Origin: Treponema sp.
Lineage (GTDB): Bacteria > Spirochaetota > Spirochaetia > Treponematales > Breznakiellaceae
Direction of reading: 5' to 3'
DNA length: 37,935 bases
Assembly (NCBI GenBank): GCA_031278095.1
Contig: JAITLC010000038.1
Coordinates: 1 to 37,935 of the forward strand
Part shown: positions 26,121-34,681 of the stretch, one piece after another
How positions within the stretch are numbered: the first letter of the stretch is position 1
Layout of the letters: every line of letters begins with the position of its first letter
Program-made: the position numbers and the translations under genes
Notes under the pieces: model-generated
What the model was told of the DNA's origin: nothing
Seen by the model: the letters and a program-made list of their open reading frames with translations, nothing else
Database searches by the model: none

Positions 26121-26951
26121 CTATTCTTTGGTGCCCGATGTAGCAATACCTTCCACAAAATATTTCTGAAATACAACATATACCAACAGCAGCGGAAGTA
26201 TTGATATTACTGTAGCCGCCAGCATTGGCCCATATTTTACTGCTTTATTACCAACTAATATAGCCAGCCCCGCTGAAAGAGTCCTTTTATTGGTAGAATT
26301 AGTCAACATCAGGGGATAAATCAAATCATTCCAGTTATTCATCAGGTGAAAAATTCCCAGGCTTAGAAGCGCAGGCTTGCATTGAGGCAGCATAATTGAC
26401 CAATAGATGCGAAATTCGCTCAAACCGTCAATACGGCTGGATTCCTCAAGGGATTTCGGCATCTTTGAAAAAAACGAACGCATAAGATAGATGCCATAGG
26501 CGCTGGTAGCGCGGGGAAGAACAAGCCCGGCTAAAGTATCCAGAATGGACAAACGGTACTCTTCAATATAAAGCGGCGTCATTATGACCTGAAAAGGTAT
26601 CATCATGGTTATCAGGATAATGGAAAAGATGAGTTTTTTGCCATAAAAATTCAACCGGGCAAAAGCATAACCGCAGAGGGAATCAAACAGAAGGCTTATC
26701 ACCGTAACCGTTACCGCAAAAACAGTTGAATTGCGGAACATGTTTGCCAAGGGGATGCTACTGCCAACATTGATATACTGCATTAAGGTATAAGTCCTGG
26801 GAAAAAAGTATGGAGAAGCGGCAATAACTTCTTTATCATTTTTGAACGATGAAACAATCAGCCAGAGAATAGGAAAGAGCACTATTACTGCAGCTAACAA
26901 AGCAAAAAATTTTACCACAAATGCTCCGGTAAACCTGCTGCCAAGCCTCAT
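26121..26951 (-). CDS. Sugar ABC transporter permease, MalG/AraQ type
   Basis: Inner-membrane subunit of a CUT1-type carbohydrate importer. Six TM helices; the EAA loop that contacts the ATPase reads EESSRIDGLSEFRIYWSIMLP, the usual MalG form. The start is the ATG at 26951, one nt after the partner's stop, with AAGGAG 9 nt before; an ATG at 26960 overlaps that site and is less likely. Ends in GIATSGTKE, normal for the family. No ATP-binding subunit is in the module, so a shared MsmK-like ATPase from elsewhere is expected. Confidence 0.94.
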   Translation of the reverse strand: MRLGSRFTGAFVVKFFALLAAVIVLFPILWLIVSSFKNDKEVIAASPYFFPRTYTLMQYINVGSSIPLANMFRNSTVFAVTVTVISLLFDSLCGYAFARLNFYGKKLIFSIILITMMIPFQVIMTPLYIEEYRLSILDTLAGLVLPRATSAYGIYLMRSFFSKMPKSLEESSRIDGLSEFRIYWSIMLPQCKPALLSLGIFHLMNNWNDLIYPLMLTNSTNKRTLSAGLAILVGNKAVKYGPMLAATVISILPLLLVYVVFQKYFVEGIATSGTKE

Positions 26952-26952
26952 C

Positions 26953-27849
26953 CTATTCATCTCCTTTATCCATAAAAAAACGGCGTAATATAAAAGTAAT
27001 TACAGCTACCAAAATCAGTACAGCCACCGACATGGTTGAGGCATAACCCAGGGAATATGGAGCGGTCTGAAACCCCCGGTTGTAAATATATTGCACTATG
27101 GTTTCTGTATGATACAGAGGCCCGCCCTTGGTCATAATATAGGCTTGATCAAACATCTGGAGGCTTGTAATAGTGGTGGTAACCACACAAAAACTGACAG
27201 CAGTCCAGATACCCGGTACAGTAATATCAAAAAAACGCCGCCAGAAACCTGCGCCATCAATATCTGCCGCTTCATACAACGACTGGGGAATCACCAGAAT
27301 TGCCGCGGTTAATATCGTCAGAGTATATCCAAAGCCTTTCCAGACGCTGATCGCCGCCAAAGTCGGCATTGCAAGGGTAGTTGACTTCAAAAATGAAACA
27401 GCGCCGATTCCGAATCTTCTCAGCCAGAAAGGCAGGAGCCCCATATTTGGATCCAAGAGCATCGCAAAGGTAATGCCTATGGCGGTCATGGAGCAGACCG
27501 TGGGTATGTAATAAATTGTACGCATGAGCCTTGCCCAGCCTTTATTTGTTGCAACAACTGATGCCAGTACCACGGCAATAATTATCTGCAATGGTATGTG
27601 CATCATGGTAAAAAACAGCGTATTGCCCATGGCGTTCCAGAAGCGGGGATCCTTGCCCATTTGCATATAGTTATTAAAGCCGATCAACCCGGCATCGTTC
27701 ATAAAAATATCCATATCCATGAAACTGATGAGCATCGAAGAGACAAGAGGAATAAAAACAAACACCGAAAGAATAATCATGGAGGGAAGTATAAATAAAT
27801 AGGCTTCTCCCTGAATTTCCAAACGGTGTTTTTTATGTTTCTTTACCAT
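26953..27849 (-). CDS. Sugar ABC transporter permease, MalF/AraP type
   Basis: Partner permease, about 298 residues, six TM helices, with the EAA loop YEAADIDGAGFWRRFFDITVP. The start is the ATG at 27849 (AGGA just upstream); the frame opens at a TTG (27876) inside the preceding gene, which is less plausible. It ends at a TAG beside the next start, so the two permeases are coupled. Together with the binding protein it should admit arabinose-containing oligosaccharides. Confidence 0.94.
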   Translation of the reverse strand: MVKKHKKHRLEIQGEAYLFILPSMIILSVFVFIPLVSSMLISFMDMDIFMNDAGLIGFNNYMQMGKDPRFWNAMGNTLFFTMMHIPLQIIIAVVLASVVATNKGWARLMRTIYYIPTVCSMTAIGITFAMLLDPNMGLLPFWLRRFGIGAVSFLKSTTLAMPTLAAISVWKGFGYTLTILTAAILVIPQSLYEAADIDGAGFWRRFFDITVPGIWTAVSFCVVTTTITSLQMFDQAYIMTKGGPLYHTETIVQYIYNRGFQTAPYSLGYASTMSVAVLILVAVITFILRRFFMDKGDE

Positions 27850-27865
27850 TATCCTGAACTTGCCA

Positions 27866-29137
27866 TTACTGTGCAATCACCGCGTCAAGCGCTTTGACGG
27901 CTTCTTCCAGAACCTTCTCCGGACTTGCCGCCCCGGCAAACAATTTTTCAAACATGGGCTGGAGAACATCATAATCCATCTGTTTGGCCTTGGGATAACC
28001 GATATTGTAATTGCGCCCAATTCTGGTTGCTTCTGTCACATCTGAAAGAATTTTATCATTTTTCAGAGCTTCACCGGACATCAGTTTTTTTGACCATGCG
28101 GGGAATCCGCAGCGTTGAGACCATGTCAAAAGAACATCCTGTGTAAGCCAATGAGCCATAAAATCATAGGCCGCCTCTTTGCCTTCAAGGCTTGTACCCT
28201 TGGGTATAACATAATTGCAGCCGCCCGTTACCGCATTCTGGTTTACCTTCCCTTTTGGAATAGCGCCCACTCCAAAATTTATTCCAAGAGATTTAAGGCC
28301 GTTAATTTGCCACGGGCCGCTCACAAGCATGGCAAGGCTGCCATTCTGAAACAGGGGATCAAGCTCTGTTACCGAAGCATTTTCAGGGCTAACTTTTTTA
28401 TTGATCACCAGATCCTGCAGCCAGCCCAATGTTTCAAGGTTTTCCTTTGAAGCAAGTTTATTGGTTTCAGTTTTGAGATCGAGAATATCACCGCCATTGG
28501 CCCAGAGCCACTGGGCATTAAAAAACACCGCATCCGCGGCAAGTCCCAATCCATACTGATTTTTGGACGGGTTGGTCAGCGCCGCCGCATAGGAAGCAAG
28601 ATCATCCATGGTTGCAGGCGCCTTGTCAGGATCAAGCCCGGCGGCGCTGAAAAGGTCTTTGTTCCAGTACAGCATTGATACATTATATTGCATTGGCGTA
28701 CCATATTGAACGCCGTTTATATAAGAATACTGCAATACATAGTCCATAATATCACTTTTATCGGCTCCGGTCTTCTCCCAAAAATCGTCTACCGGCTCCA
28801 GGGAACCGGTTTTTACGTAATCCGCCATGTTTTCTATGCCATATAAAACCAATTCCGGAGCGGTACCGGTGGAGATTGCCGCAGGCAATTTTTGCGCCAG
28901 TTGATCTCCGGGCATAATATCCATTCTGATGACAACACCCCTGGCATTGTTTGTGTTATACTTATCCACTATTTCCCGCAGTATTTCACCATCGGAACCG
29001 GTAAATACATTCCAAAAGGAAATGCTTTGACCGGTTTTCCCGGCATCGGCAGTTTTTCCCTTGGCGCCGCATCCTGGCAGCATGATTGAGGCAAAAGCCG
29101 CTATCATGACAAAACAAAACAGTTTTTTGAGTTCCAT
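27866..29137 (-). CDS. Sugar-binding lipoprotein of the ABC importer
   Basis: Family 1 extracellular solute-binding protein, 423 residues. Signal peptide with lipobox IMLPGC, so it is membrane-anchored. QSISFWNVFTGSDGEILREIVDKYN is the typical first strand and helix; the MLYWNKDLFSAAGLDPDKAP and WANGGDILD segments are characteristic of CUT1 binding proteins. The ATG at 29137 has GGAGG 6 nt upstream, better than the ATG at 29143, which touches GGAGG. First gene after the operator; arabino-oligosaccharide specificity is inferred from the GH51 gene. Confidence 0.95.
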   Translation of the reverse strand: MELKKLFCFVMIAAFASIMLPGCGAKGKTADAGKTGQSISFWNVFTGSDGEILREIVDKYNTNNARGVVIRMDIMPGDQLAQKLPAAISTGTAPELVLYGIENMADYVKTGSLEPVDDFWEKTGADKSDIMDYVLQYSYINGVQYGTPMQYNVSMLYWNKDLFSAAGLDPDKAPATMDDLASYAAALTNPSKNQYGLGLAADAVFFNAQWLWANGGDILDLKTETNKLASKENLETLGWLQDLVINKKVSPENASVTELDPLFQNGSLAMLVSGPWQINGLKSLGINFGVGAIPKGKVNQNAVTGGCNYVIPKGTSLEGKEAAYDFMAHWLTQDVLLTWSQRCGFPAWSKKLMSGEALKNDKILSDVTEATRIGRNYNIGYPKAKQMDYDVLQPMFEKLFAGAASPEKVLEEAVKALDAVIAQ

Positions 29138-29177
29138 TTGCATCCTCCGTATAAATTTATCCCTATATCGGGATATT

Positions 29178-29231
29178 TGCGCACACGTGTACGCACGGAA
29201 TGAGTATATACAAGAATTTTCCCCCTGTCAA
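29178..29231 (-). promoter_or_regulatory. Sigma-70 promoter with LacI-type operator
   Basis: Minus strand: TTGACA (29226-29231), 17-bp spacer, TATACT (29203-29208). The start site would be near 29196, directly followed by the 18-bp dyad TGCGCACACGTGTACGCA (29178-29195), with 8 of 9 base pairs symmetric about a central CG as in LacI/GalR operators. The adjacent LacI-family gene is the likely repressor. Confidence 0.8.
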
Positions 29232-29341
29232 GAAAAACTTGAAAAAATTGAATTAAATACTCATGATACGCACGAGAATAATAGTAACCGCTGGTCGCAC
29301 GGAAAACACGGACTTTTTGGACGAAATTCCTGACTTTTGTC

Positions 29342-29381
29342 CGTGTCTGTCCGTAATGTGTCTACATTATGGACAGACACG
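29342..29381. repeat. GTGTCTGTCC-type hairpin after lacI, likely terminator
   Basis: Arms 29342-29359 and 29364-29381 pair at 17 of 18 positions with a 4-nt loop. It starts 2 nt past the regulator's stop codon, so it separates that transcript from the promoter of the transport genes. There is no long T-run. Confidence 0.75.
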
Positions 29382-29383
29382 AG

Positions 29384-30367
29384 TTAAATGGATTCTCCGT
29401 CCAGTATACGGTAACTGGCAAAACTTCGCTTGGGAATGGATTCTCCGTTAATCTTCTTTATAAGCAGCATAGCGGCGAGGCGGCCGGTTTCATTGATGGA
29501 AGTATCAACCGTAGCAATAGAAGGGACAAAATACTGAAGCATGCGTGTATTATCAAATCCCATAACGCCAATATTTGGAGGCAGGAAAGAATATTTTCTT
29601 TTAAGATAACTCATTATATCAAGGGCAAAAACATCACCGGAACAAAAGAAAGAGGTCTTTACCCTGCCATCTATCCATTGATCCAGCAGTTCCAGATAAT
29701 TCCAGCGATCGATAACAGCAAGATCAACTCCGCTGCAATCCTTTATTCCATCGGCAACTCCCAGGATCCGCTGCTGGTGCGTGTAGATATTTCCCCTAGC
29801 AGCATCACAGAGAGGAGGACAGACAAAGACAATCCTGCGGTAACCTTTGCCAATCTGAAGTGCTACCGCATCACGGGCCGCCTGGCGTTCGTTAATGCCA
29901 ATAAAGGGAATTTTATCAGAAACAAAATTTCCCAAAACCAAAAGCGGGGTATGCAAACCCTGGAGAAATTCAGAAAATTTCCTCCCTTTATTGACCGGGC
30001 AGAGTATAATCCCGTCCATTCTTCTGTCCACCATATTATTGATAAGCTCTATCTCCAGGCGTTTATCTTTTTCCTGAAGGGTAATATTGAGAAAATAACC
30101 GTTTTTCCGGGCTTCCGCTTCAATAGCACTGACCATCTGGGCAAAATAGGAATTGCTGATGTCAAAAACAATTATCCCAAGACACATTGTCCTGCCCTTA
30201 ACCAAACTGCGGGCAAGAAGATCCGGGCGATAGCCCTGCTGTTTTGCAGTTTCTATGATGAGGGCCTTCGTTTGGGCATCTATACGCCCATGCCCGTTTA
30301 AGGCCCGGCTCACCGTTGTTCTGGATATTCCGCATATTTTTGCCAATTCCTTGGTAGTAACAGCCAA
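29384..30367 (-). CDS. LacI-family repressor of the sugar module
   Basis: 327 residues. N-terminal helix-turn-helix TTKELAKICGISRTTVSRALNGHG with the hinge helix DLLARSLVKGR, then a periplasmic-binding-like sugar domain (MCLGIIVFDISNSYFAQMV onward). The start is a TTG at 30367 with GGAGGG 6 nt upstream; no ATG would preserve the DNA-binding helices. It sits just upstream of the binding-protein gene and its operator, so local control by an arabinose-derived inducer is likely. Confidence 0.94.
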   Translation of the reverse strand: MAVTTKELAKICGISRTTVSRALNGHGRIDAQTKALIIETAKQQGYRPDLLARSLVKGRTMCLGIIVFDISNSYFAQMVSAIEAEARKNGYFLNITLQEKDKRLEIELINNMVDRRMDGIILCPVNKGRKFSEFLQGLHTPLLVLGNFVSDKIPFIGINERQAARDAVALQIGKGYRRIVFVCPPLCDAARGNIYTHQQRILGVADGIKDCSGVDLAVIDRWNYLELLDQWIDGRVKTSFFCSGDVFALDIMSYLKRKYSFLPPNIGVMGFDNTRMLQYFVPSIATVDTSINETGRLAAMLLIKKINGESIPKRSFASYRILDGESI

Positions 30368-30520
30368 ATTCAGCCCTCCGGTATAAAAACATTTACCGTT
30401 ATAAATGGACTTGTTCGGGAATGCGATACTTCGGTTCGCCGCTGGTTCCCTTATGCTAAAAGCCTCGTGAAATTTTCCCTGCTGCCGTGTGAAGAGGAAA
30501 ATTTTACCGTTTTTCAGCAG

Positions 30521-30554
30521 AAATTGTTCGGAAACTTCAGTTCCCGAACAGCTC
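30521..30554. repeat. GTTCCAAAA-family palindrome
   Basis: AAATTGTTCGGAAAC and GTTCCCGAACAGCTC around TTCA. Here both arms read GTTCGG instead of GTTCCA, a compensated change that keeps the pairing. Confidence 0.65.
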
Positions 30555-30570
30555 CGGTATACAAACTAGT

Positions 30571-30653
30571 TAGTATCTGTCCACAAAGTCGGTTACTTTG
30601 CGGGCAAACCTTGCATTTGCTCCCGTTTCGTACCGAAACGGTACGCAAAATGC
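30571..30653 (-). repeat. Composite miniature element, copy 2
   Basis: 83 bp in opposite orientation to 21678-21761, about 82 percent identical by hand count. A perfect inner hairpin CCGTTTCG and CGAAACGG (30623-30641) is nested within GCATTTGC and GCAAAATGC. Confidence 0.75.
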
Positions 30654-30667
30654 GTTTTATAAGGTAA

Positions 30668-30697
30668 TCTGTCCATAATGTAGACATTATGGACAGA
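30668..30697. repeat. Perfect GTGTCTGTCC-type hairpin
   Basis: TCTGTCCATAATGT and ACATTATGGACAGA, 14 of 14 base pairs, 2-nt loop. Followed on the plus strand by CTCTTTTAAC. Confidence 0.8.
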
Positions 30698-30826
30698 CTC
30701 TTTTAACAGGGGATTAAACCAGCGGCCGGACAACAACAAAAAAGATGGCAGTTTGAATTGCGGAATCCCAAAGGAAGCCTCAAAATCTGTATCCGCCCAT
30801 TCGGACAGCCCCTTCTGTGTCTCCAT

Positions 30827-30852
30827 AAAAAACCCCCGGCAATAACCGGGGG
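30827..30852 (-). terminator. Rho-independent terminator of the FecR-like gene
   Basis: Minus strand: CCCCCGG, 6-nt loop, CCGGGGG, then TTTTTT. It lies 27 nt past the stop codon. Confidence 0.9.
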
Positions 30853-30878
30853 ATCTTTCCTGGAGAGAGTTTTACAGG

Positions 30879-31289
30879 CTATTCAAGCCACTCCGTATCT
30901 TCGACGGCCTCACTGGCCCGCTGGGAAGCGGTGGAGGTGCTCTGGGTGCTGCGGGCAGTCACCGCGGCGCTGGAAGCGCTGACCTTACCGCCGAGCTTGA
31001 CCCCGCTGGCATTGTCTGCCGCGATGAGCTTCTCAATGGTATCGGCGGTTTTGGCGCCACGGATAGTCTTAACCTGATCCCCGGATTTGAGAACCAATGT
31101 CGAATTAAGTCCGATCCTGACGACGGCCGAATCACTCAACATTCCGTTGGAACCAACGGTTTCCCAGTTATTGGGGGAAACTTCACGTTCAACCTTTCCG
31201 GTTACGCTCTGCACCATCCAATCGGCGGCGAACGCCAATCCCGAGAGAAGGACTCCCAAAACCAGTGCCAATAAAAGAATTTTCTTCAT
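30879..31289 (-). CDS. Secreted FecR-like small protein
   Basis: 136 residues from the ATG at 31289, with AGGAGGT upstream. Signal peptide KKILLLALVLGVLLSGLAFA. The mature part begins DWMVQSVTGKVERE and continues NWETVGSNGMLSDSAVVRIGLNSTLVLKSGD, the beta-rich pattern of FecR-type domains common in spirochaete exported proteins. The C-terminal 40 residues are rich in Ser, Thr and Ala, likely unstructured. TATAAT lies 20-odd bp upstream and a clear terminator downstream, so it is a single-gene unit. Role unknown; it may bind envelope glycans or other surface proteins. Confidence 0.82.
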   Translation of the reverse strand: MKKILLLALVLGVLLSGLAFAADWMVQSVTGKVEREVSPNNWETVGSNGMLSDSAVVRIGLNSTLVLKSGDQVKTIRGAKTADTIEKLIAADNASGVKLGGKVSASSAAVTARSTQSTSTASQRASEAVEDTEWLE

Positions 31290-31304
31290 AAATACCTCCT
31301 GCAA

Positions 31305-31592
31305 AGTATTATATTACCTGAAACTGTTCCAAAATTGACATTTGAAAAAATCTCTATACTTTACTATGTAGTATATACCTTATTATCGGAATGTCAATAA
31401 ATTTCTTATGAAAACCGGTGTATTTCTCAGATTTTTTTTGTTTTTCACATGAGGCTGTTCCAAAACCGTGCGCATTAGCGCACAGTCAATTAGTTTTGGA
31501 ACAGGCTCATATTATAAAGCAACCGGTTTTATGGACGGACACTACATATTCTTCCCCATCTTATTCTTCCCCGTCTTCTGCAGCCATGTGCA
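31305..31592. other. Intergenic gap with nested repeats
   Basis: Contains a GTTCCAAAA-type element (31320-31354), the best-formed member of that family (31451-31508) and a partial GTGTCTGTCC element directly after it (31515-31548). No gene seen. Confidence 0.6.
31451..31508. repeat. Best-preserved GTTCCAAAA palindrome, with inner hairpin
   Basis: Arms GAGGCTGTTCCAAAAC (31451-31466) and GTTTTGGAACAGGCTC (31493-31508) pair at 15 of 16. The loop holds a perfect hairpin GTGCGC-atta-GCGCAC (31468-31483), which other copies lack. Confidence 0.85.
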
Positions 31593-32348
31593 TCAGCGTT
31601 TCATGGGACGCAAGGCACCTTTAATGGTAAGGATCGAATTTTCAAAGGTCACCTGGAGAGTTCCATCCCAGTTAAACATGGCCATCATATCGCCGTAATC
31701 GTTCTGGATGGGGCCTGTCCTGGTTTCCGAGCCGGAATCGATGGCCTTTCCGGAGGGGGTTTCGGGATCCCAGATCTTCCGCCAGTCCACTGTTTCGGCA
31801 CTCTTGTTACCGGAAAAGTCCAGGGAAATAACCTGAGGATCGCGGTCTTTGATATACCCGATGGTCCTCATCACATAGGAACCCCGGGGAAAGCTGATAT
31901 TGCCTTGCCTGTCGGTCTGTATGCGGTAGGCCGCGCCGCGATGGACGTATTCCATGGTGATGACCGTTCCTTCTTTGTACACATGGAGATTATCCTCTGT
32001 CCGCATTGAATCGGGTGCAAGCGGAAAGAGCAGCAGCCCCCGGAAACCCCCGGAAATGGTAGCCCTTCCCATAATGTCCGTCTGGATAGGCGCAAAGAGG
32101 GATGTGGACTTCTGTCGGGAAGCCCCGGAAACCGCATCAAAGGCATCCTTATCCGCGGCGATATACCGGATTGCCGAAGTATAGGTAAGATAATTCCCGC
32201 TATCCGGGCCTGATACATTGTAACGGTAATCAATGGTCAAATCCTGGGCGGAGAGGAAGACACCGGAGACCAGAAAAAACATCAAAATGGCTAACTTTGA
32301 AAATTCGACCGAACAAAAACCTAAGTTTTCCGTGGTTTTCCGTTTCAT
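31593..32348 (-). CDS. Secreted protein of unknown function
   Basis: 251 residues. The N-terminus has a hydrophobic segment at about 19-33 (LAILMFFLVSGVFLSAQ) ending in a signal-peptidase site; AAGGAG with 6-nt spacing fixes the ATG. The mature part is beta-rich and soluble-looking: MEYVHRGAAYRIQTDRQGNI, PRGSYVMRTIGYIKDRDP, and a C-terminal WDGTLQVTFENSILTIKG. I recognise no family. It lies 48 bp downstream of the chemoreceptor gene on the same strand, with a ribosome site between them, so they are probably cotranscribed. Confidence 0.75.
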   Translation of the reverse strand: MKRKTTENLGFCSVEFSKLAILMFFLVSGVFLSAQDLTIDYRYNVSGPDSGNYLTYTSAIRYIAADKDAFDAVSGASRQKSTSLFAPIQTDIMGRATISGGFRGLLLFPLAPDSMRTEDNLHVYKEGTVITMEYVHRGAAYRIQTDRQGNISFPRGSYVMRTIGYIKDRDPQVISLDFSGNKSAETVDWRKIWDPETPSGKAIDSGSETRTGPIQNDYGDMMAMFNWDGTLQVTFENSILTIKGALRPMKR

Positions 32349-32396
32349 AAAAAACTCCTTCTAAAACCGCAATTTCGGGGAAATTGGGGCGGCCCA

Positions 32397-34553
32397 CTAT
32401 ACTTTAAAGGAACCGATGGTTCCCTCCATAATTTGAATATTCCGGTGGGTGTCCTTGGCAAGTTCCAGCACCGCTTCGGCAGCCTTATTCACTTCCCTGG
32501 CGCTTTCTCCCATGCTGTCAATGCCCTGTTGAATGGCCCGGACAACGCTGGTAAGCCCGTCCATCTCCCCTTTTACCTCGTCCATATGGCTTATCATGTC
32601 TGTGGAGGTACTCTGCACTCGGGATGCCGCGGCATTAATTGCCTCCAGGGCTTCCTGAATCTGGACTGAAGCCTTCCGCTGGGCTTCCATGGCAGTATCA
32701 ATCCTGATGATGAACGCATCGGTGGCGCTGATCTGATCGGAAACAAGACGGAACGCTTCCTGGGACTTGGCGGAAATTCCCACCGTATCCTGAACCGATT
32801 TGACGATTTGTGAAAGTTCCACCTTGATGGAATTGGACTGAGAATGGGCGTTTTCCGCCAGGGTACGAATCTCATTCGCCACCACTGCAAAACCCCGGCC
32901 TGCTTCCCCTGCATGGGCCGCTTCAATGGCGGCGTTCATGGCCAAAAGATTTGTTCGTGCGGCTATCTGGGCAATAACCAGATTGGCTCCCGCCAAGGCT
33001 TCGGACTGGGACTGGATACCCTGAATCTGCTTATCCACATCCTCCTGCCGTTTCATTCCCTCGTCGGCCACCGAAACCAGGGCGCCGAACTGATCCTTCA
33101 TCTCCTGAACCGCCACGGTAACCGCGGAGATCGTACCGGTCATCTCTTCTACCGATGTGGAGGATGCGGTAATGGCCTTGTTCTGATCGACAATGAGGGT
33201 ATTCAGTCCGCCGAGACCTTCGACTGCATTCTGCAGCACCTCGTTTGTACGTTCCAGAGACTTGGCCTGCTCCCCGGTCTGCCCCTGAATGGATGCGGCC
33301 GCGTCCATGATTCGGGAATTCGCATTGACAGATTCCTCAGACTGACTGCTCAGGTTTTCCCCGATAGCCTGTAGGGAAGACTGGGCATCCTTGAGCTGGC
33401 TCACCAGACCCCGCAGGGAGGCGATAAACCCGTTAATACTGCGGATAATGATTCCGATTTCATCATGCCGTTTTACCGGCATCTGGTAAGTAAAATCCGC
33501 CGCTTTGGAACTCAAATTTTCCGAAACCGCGGCGGCAGTCGAAGCGGTACGCTTTAAAGGCGCAATAACAATGAAACGGAGAAGCAGGGTGAAAACGATG
33601 AGGAGCAACGCAATTCCCCCAAGAAGCAGAGGCACTACCACCCGGTTAATAAGCTGAACCGTCTGGCGCACCTGGGTCATGGGAAGACTCATGGAGACAA
33701 TGCCGACACGGGAACCGGAACCGTCCTTGAGGGGGATATGAACTCCGTAATACCTGGTATCTCCCACGGTATATTCACCCCGGAAGGTTTCCCCGAGGCC
33801 AAGAACTGTATCGATCATCAGATCATGATCCGAAGAGAGACTGCCGGTAAAGGGAGTTATCCAGGATTTACGGTCTGCAGAAGTCTGTGAAAGTCCGGAG
33901 GATGTTTCCCCGGAAAATCCTGCGGAACTGCCCCGGAGTACCGGCCCCTGGTAGAGATCGATCTCGCATTGGGTGAGGGACTGAAGATCATTGACAAATT
34001 TGCCGGACTGGAGACTGTATTCAACAAAACCGTAACCTGCCAGTTCCCCATCAACAAAAACAGGAATGGAGGAGATGAGTTCCAGCGTGTTATCCAGCGA
34101 ATACATCCGGGTAACACAATTCTTGTCCTCGGTATAGGAAACGATGGTACGTACATAACGGACGCCGCTTGAGGAATCCGATGCCCCGCTGTTTATGAGA
34201 GGATAGCCGTCCCTGTCCGCCAGGGTAATTCCATCCACATCCAGGGCGGGAACCAATGCGTCAAGCCGGGCCTGCAGCCGGGCATTTTTCCCCGCCGTAA
34301 GTTCACGTATAAAGCCTCCGGGCCCTGCAAATTCCCCAAACCACCGGGTTTTCTTCTCCAGCAGGGCCGTCTGTTCATCTATAAGCTGGTATACCAGATT
34401 GTCTTTTTGATTGACGCCTTCCTTGAAGGTTTCGGTAGAGGTCGATTCGGTAAGCAAATTTATGGTTGCCATCAAGACGGCGCCGAAGAGAATAAAACAT
34501 AGAAAAATCGGCGCCAGAATCTTAATGCCGATTGAAAAAATTCTGTCTTTCAT
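32397..34553 (-). CDS. Methyl-accepting chemotaxis protein
   Basis: 718 residues. TM1 at about 9-29; an external domain of roughly 275 residues with the YGFVEYSLQ and YYGVHIPLKD pattern of a double Cache sensor; TM2 at about 306-328; HAMP; then the cytoplasmic coiled coil with the canonical tip RTNLLAMNAAIEAAHAGEAGRGFAVVA. There is no C-terminal CheR/CheB docking pentapeptide. It should signal to CheA/CheW, which are not in the window. The promoter at 34589-34617 precedes it; the ribosome site is weak. Ligand unknown. Confidence 0.96.
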   Translation of the reverse strand: MKDRIFSIGIKILAPIFLCFILFGAVLMATINLLTESTSTETFKEGVNQKDNLVYQLIDEQTALLEKKTRWFGEFAGPGGFIRELTAGKNARLQARLDALVPALDVDGITLADRDGYPLINSGASDSSSGVRYVRTIVSYTEDKNCVTRMYSLDNTLELISSIPVFVDGELAGYGFVEYSLQSGKFVNDLQSLTQCEIDLYQGPVLRGSSAGFSGETSSGLSQTSADRKSWITPFTGSLSSDHDLMIDTVLGLGETFRGEYTVGDTRYYGVHIPLKDGSGSRVGIVSMSLPMTQVRQTVQLINRVVVPLLLGGIALLLIVFTLLLRFIVIAPLKRTASTAAAVSENLSSKAADFTYQMPVKRHDEIGIIIRSINGFIASLRGLVSQLKDAQSSLQAIGENLSSQSEESVNANSRIMDAAASIQGQTGEQAKSLERTNEVLQNAVEGLGGLNTLIVDQNKAITASSTSVEEMTGTISAVTVAVQEMKDQFGALVSVADEGMKRQEDVDKQIQGIQSQSEALAGANLVIAQIAARTNLLAMNAAIEAAHAGEAGRGFAVVANEIRTLAENAHSQSNSIKVELSQIVKSVQDTVGISAKSQEAFRLVSDQISATDAFIIRIDTAMEAQRKASVQIQEALEAINAAASRVQSTSTDMISHMDEVKGEMDGLTSVVRAIQQGIDSMGESAREVNKAAEAVLELAKDTHRNIQIMEGTIGSFKV

Positions 34554-34588
34554 GAAATTATTTTATTCTTCATAAAATTGTTACAGGG

Positions 34589-34617
34589 ATAATAGTTAAT
34601 TATGAAAACTCTGTCAA
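34589..34617 (-). promoter_or_regulatory. Sigma-70 promoter of the chemoreceptor gene
   Basis: Minus strand TTGACA (34612-34617), 17-bp spacer, TATTAT (34589-34594), giving a leader of about 28 nt. A sigma-70 form differs from the sigma-28 promoters often used for chemotaxis genes. Confidence 0.7.
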
Positions 34618-34681
34618 TTTCACGAAACGGAATTGGGGTATGGCGTTTAATCAGGCAAGCTATTTTACAATGATATTCTGA

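Larger units (their letters stand above)
30368..30878. other. 510-bp gap filled with palindromic repeats
   Basis: No gene I can support. In order: a hairpin from GAAATTTTCC and GGAAAATTTT near 30468-30504; a GTTCCAAAA-type palindrome (30521-30554); the composite element (30571-30653); a perfect GTGTCTGTCC-type hairpin (30668-30697); and the terminator at 30827-30852. A short minus-strand frame here is discussed under rejected items. Confidence 0.6.

Noticed and set aside
30593-30826. 77-codon minus-strand frame after the FecR-like gene
   Set aside because: Its ATG is part of the terminator's T-run, there is no ribosome site, and its 3' half is repeat DNA. A fragment of a lost gene remains possible.
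6758-31508. Dispersed palindromes considered as a CRISPR array
   Set aside because: Copies are kilobases apart, diverged and in both orientations, and no cas genes are present.
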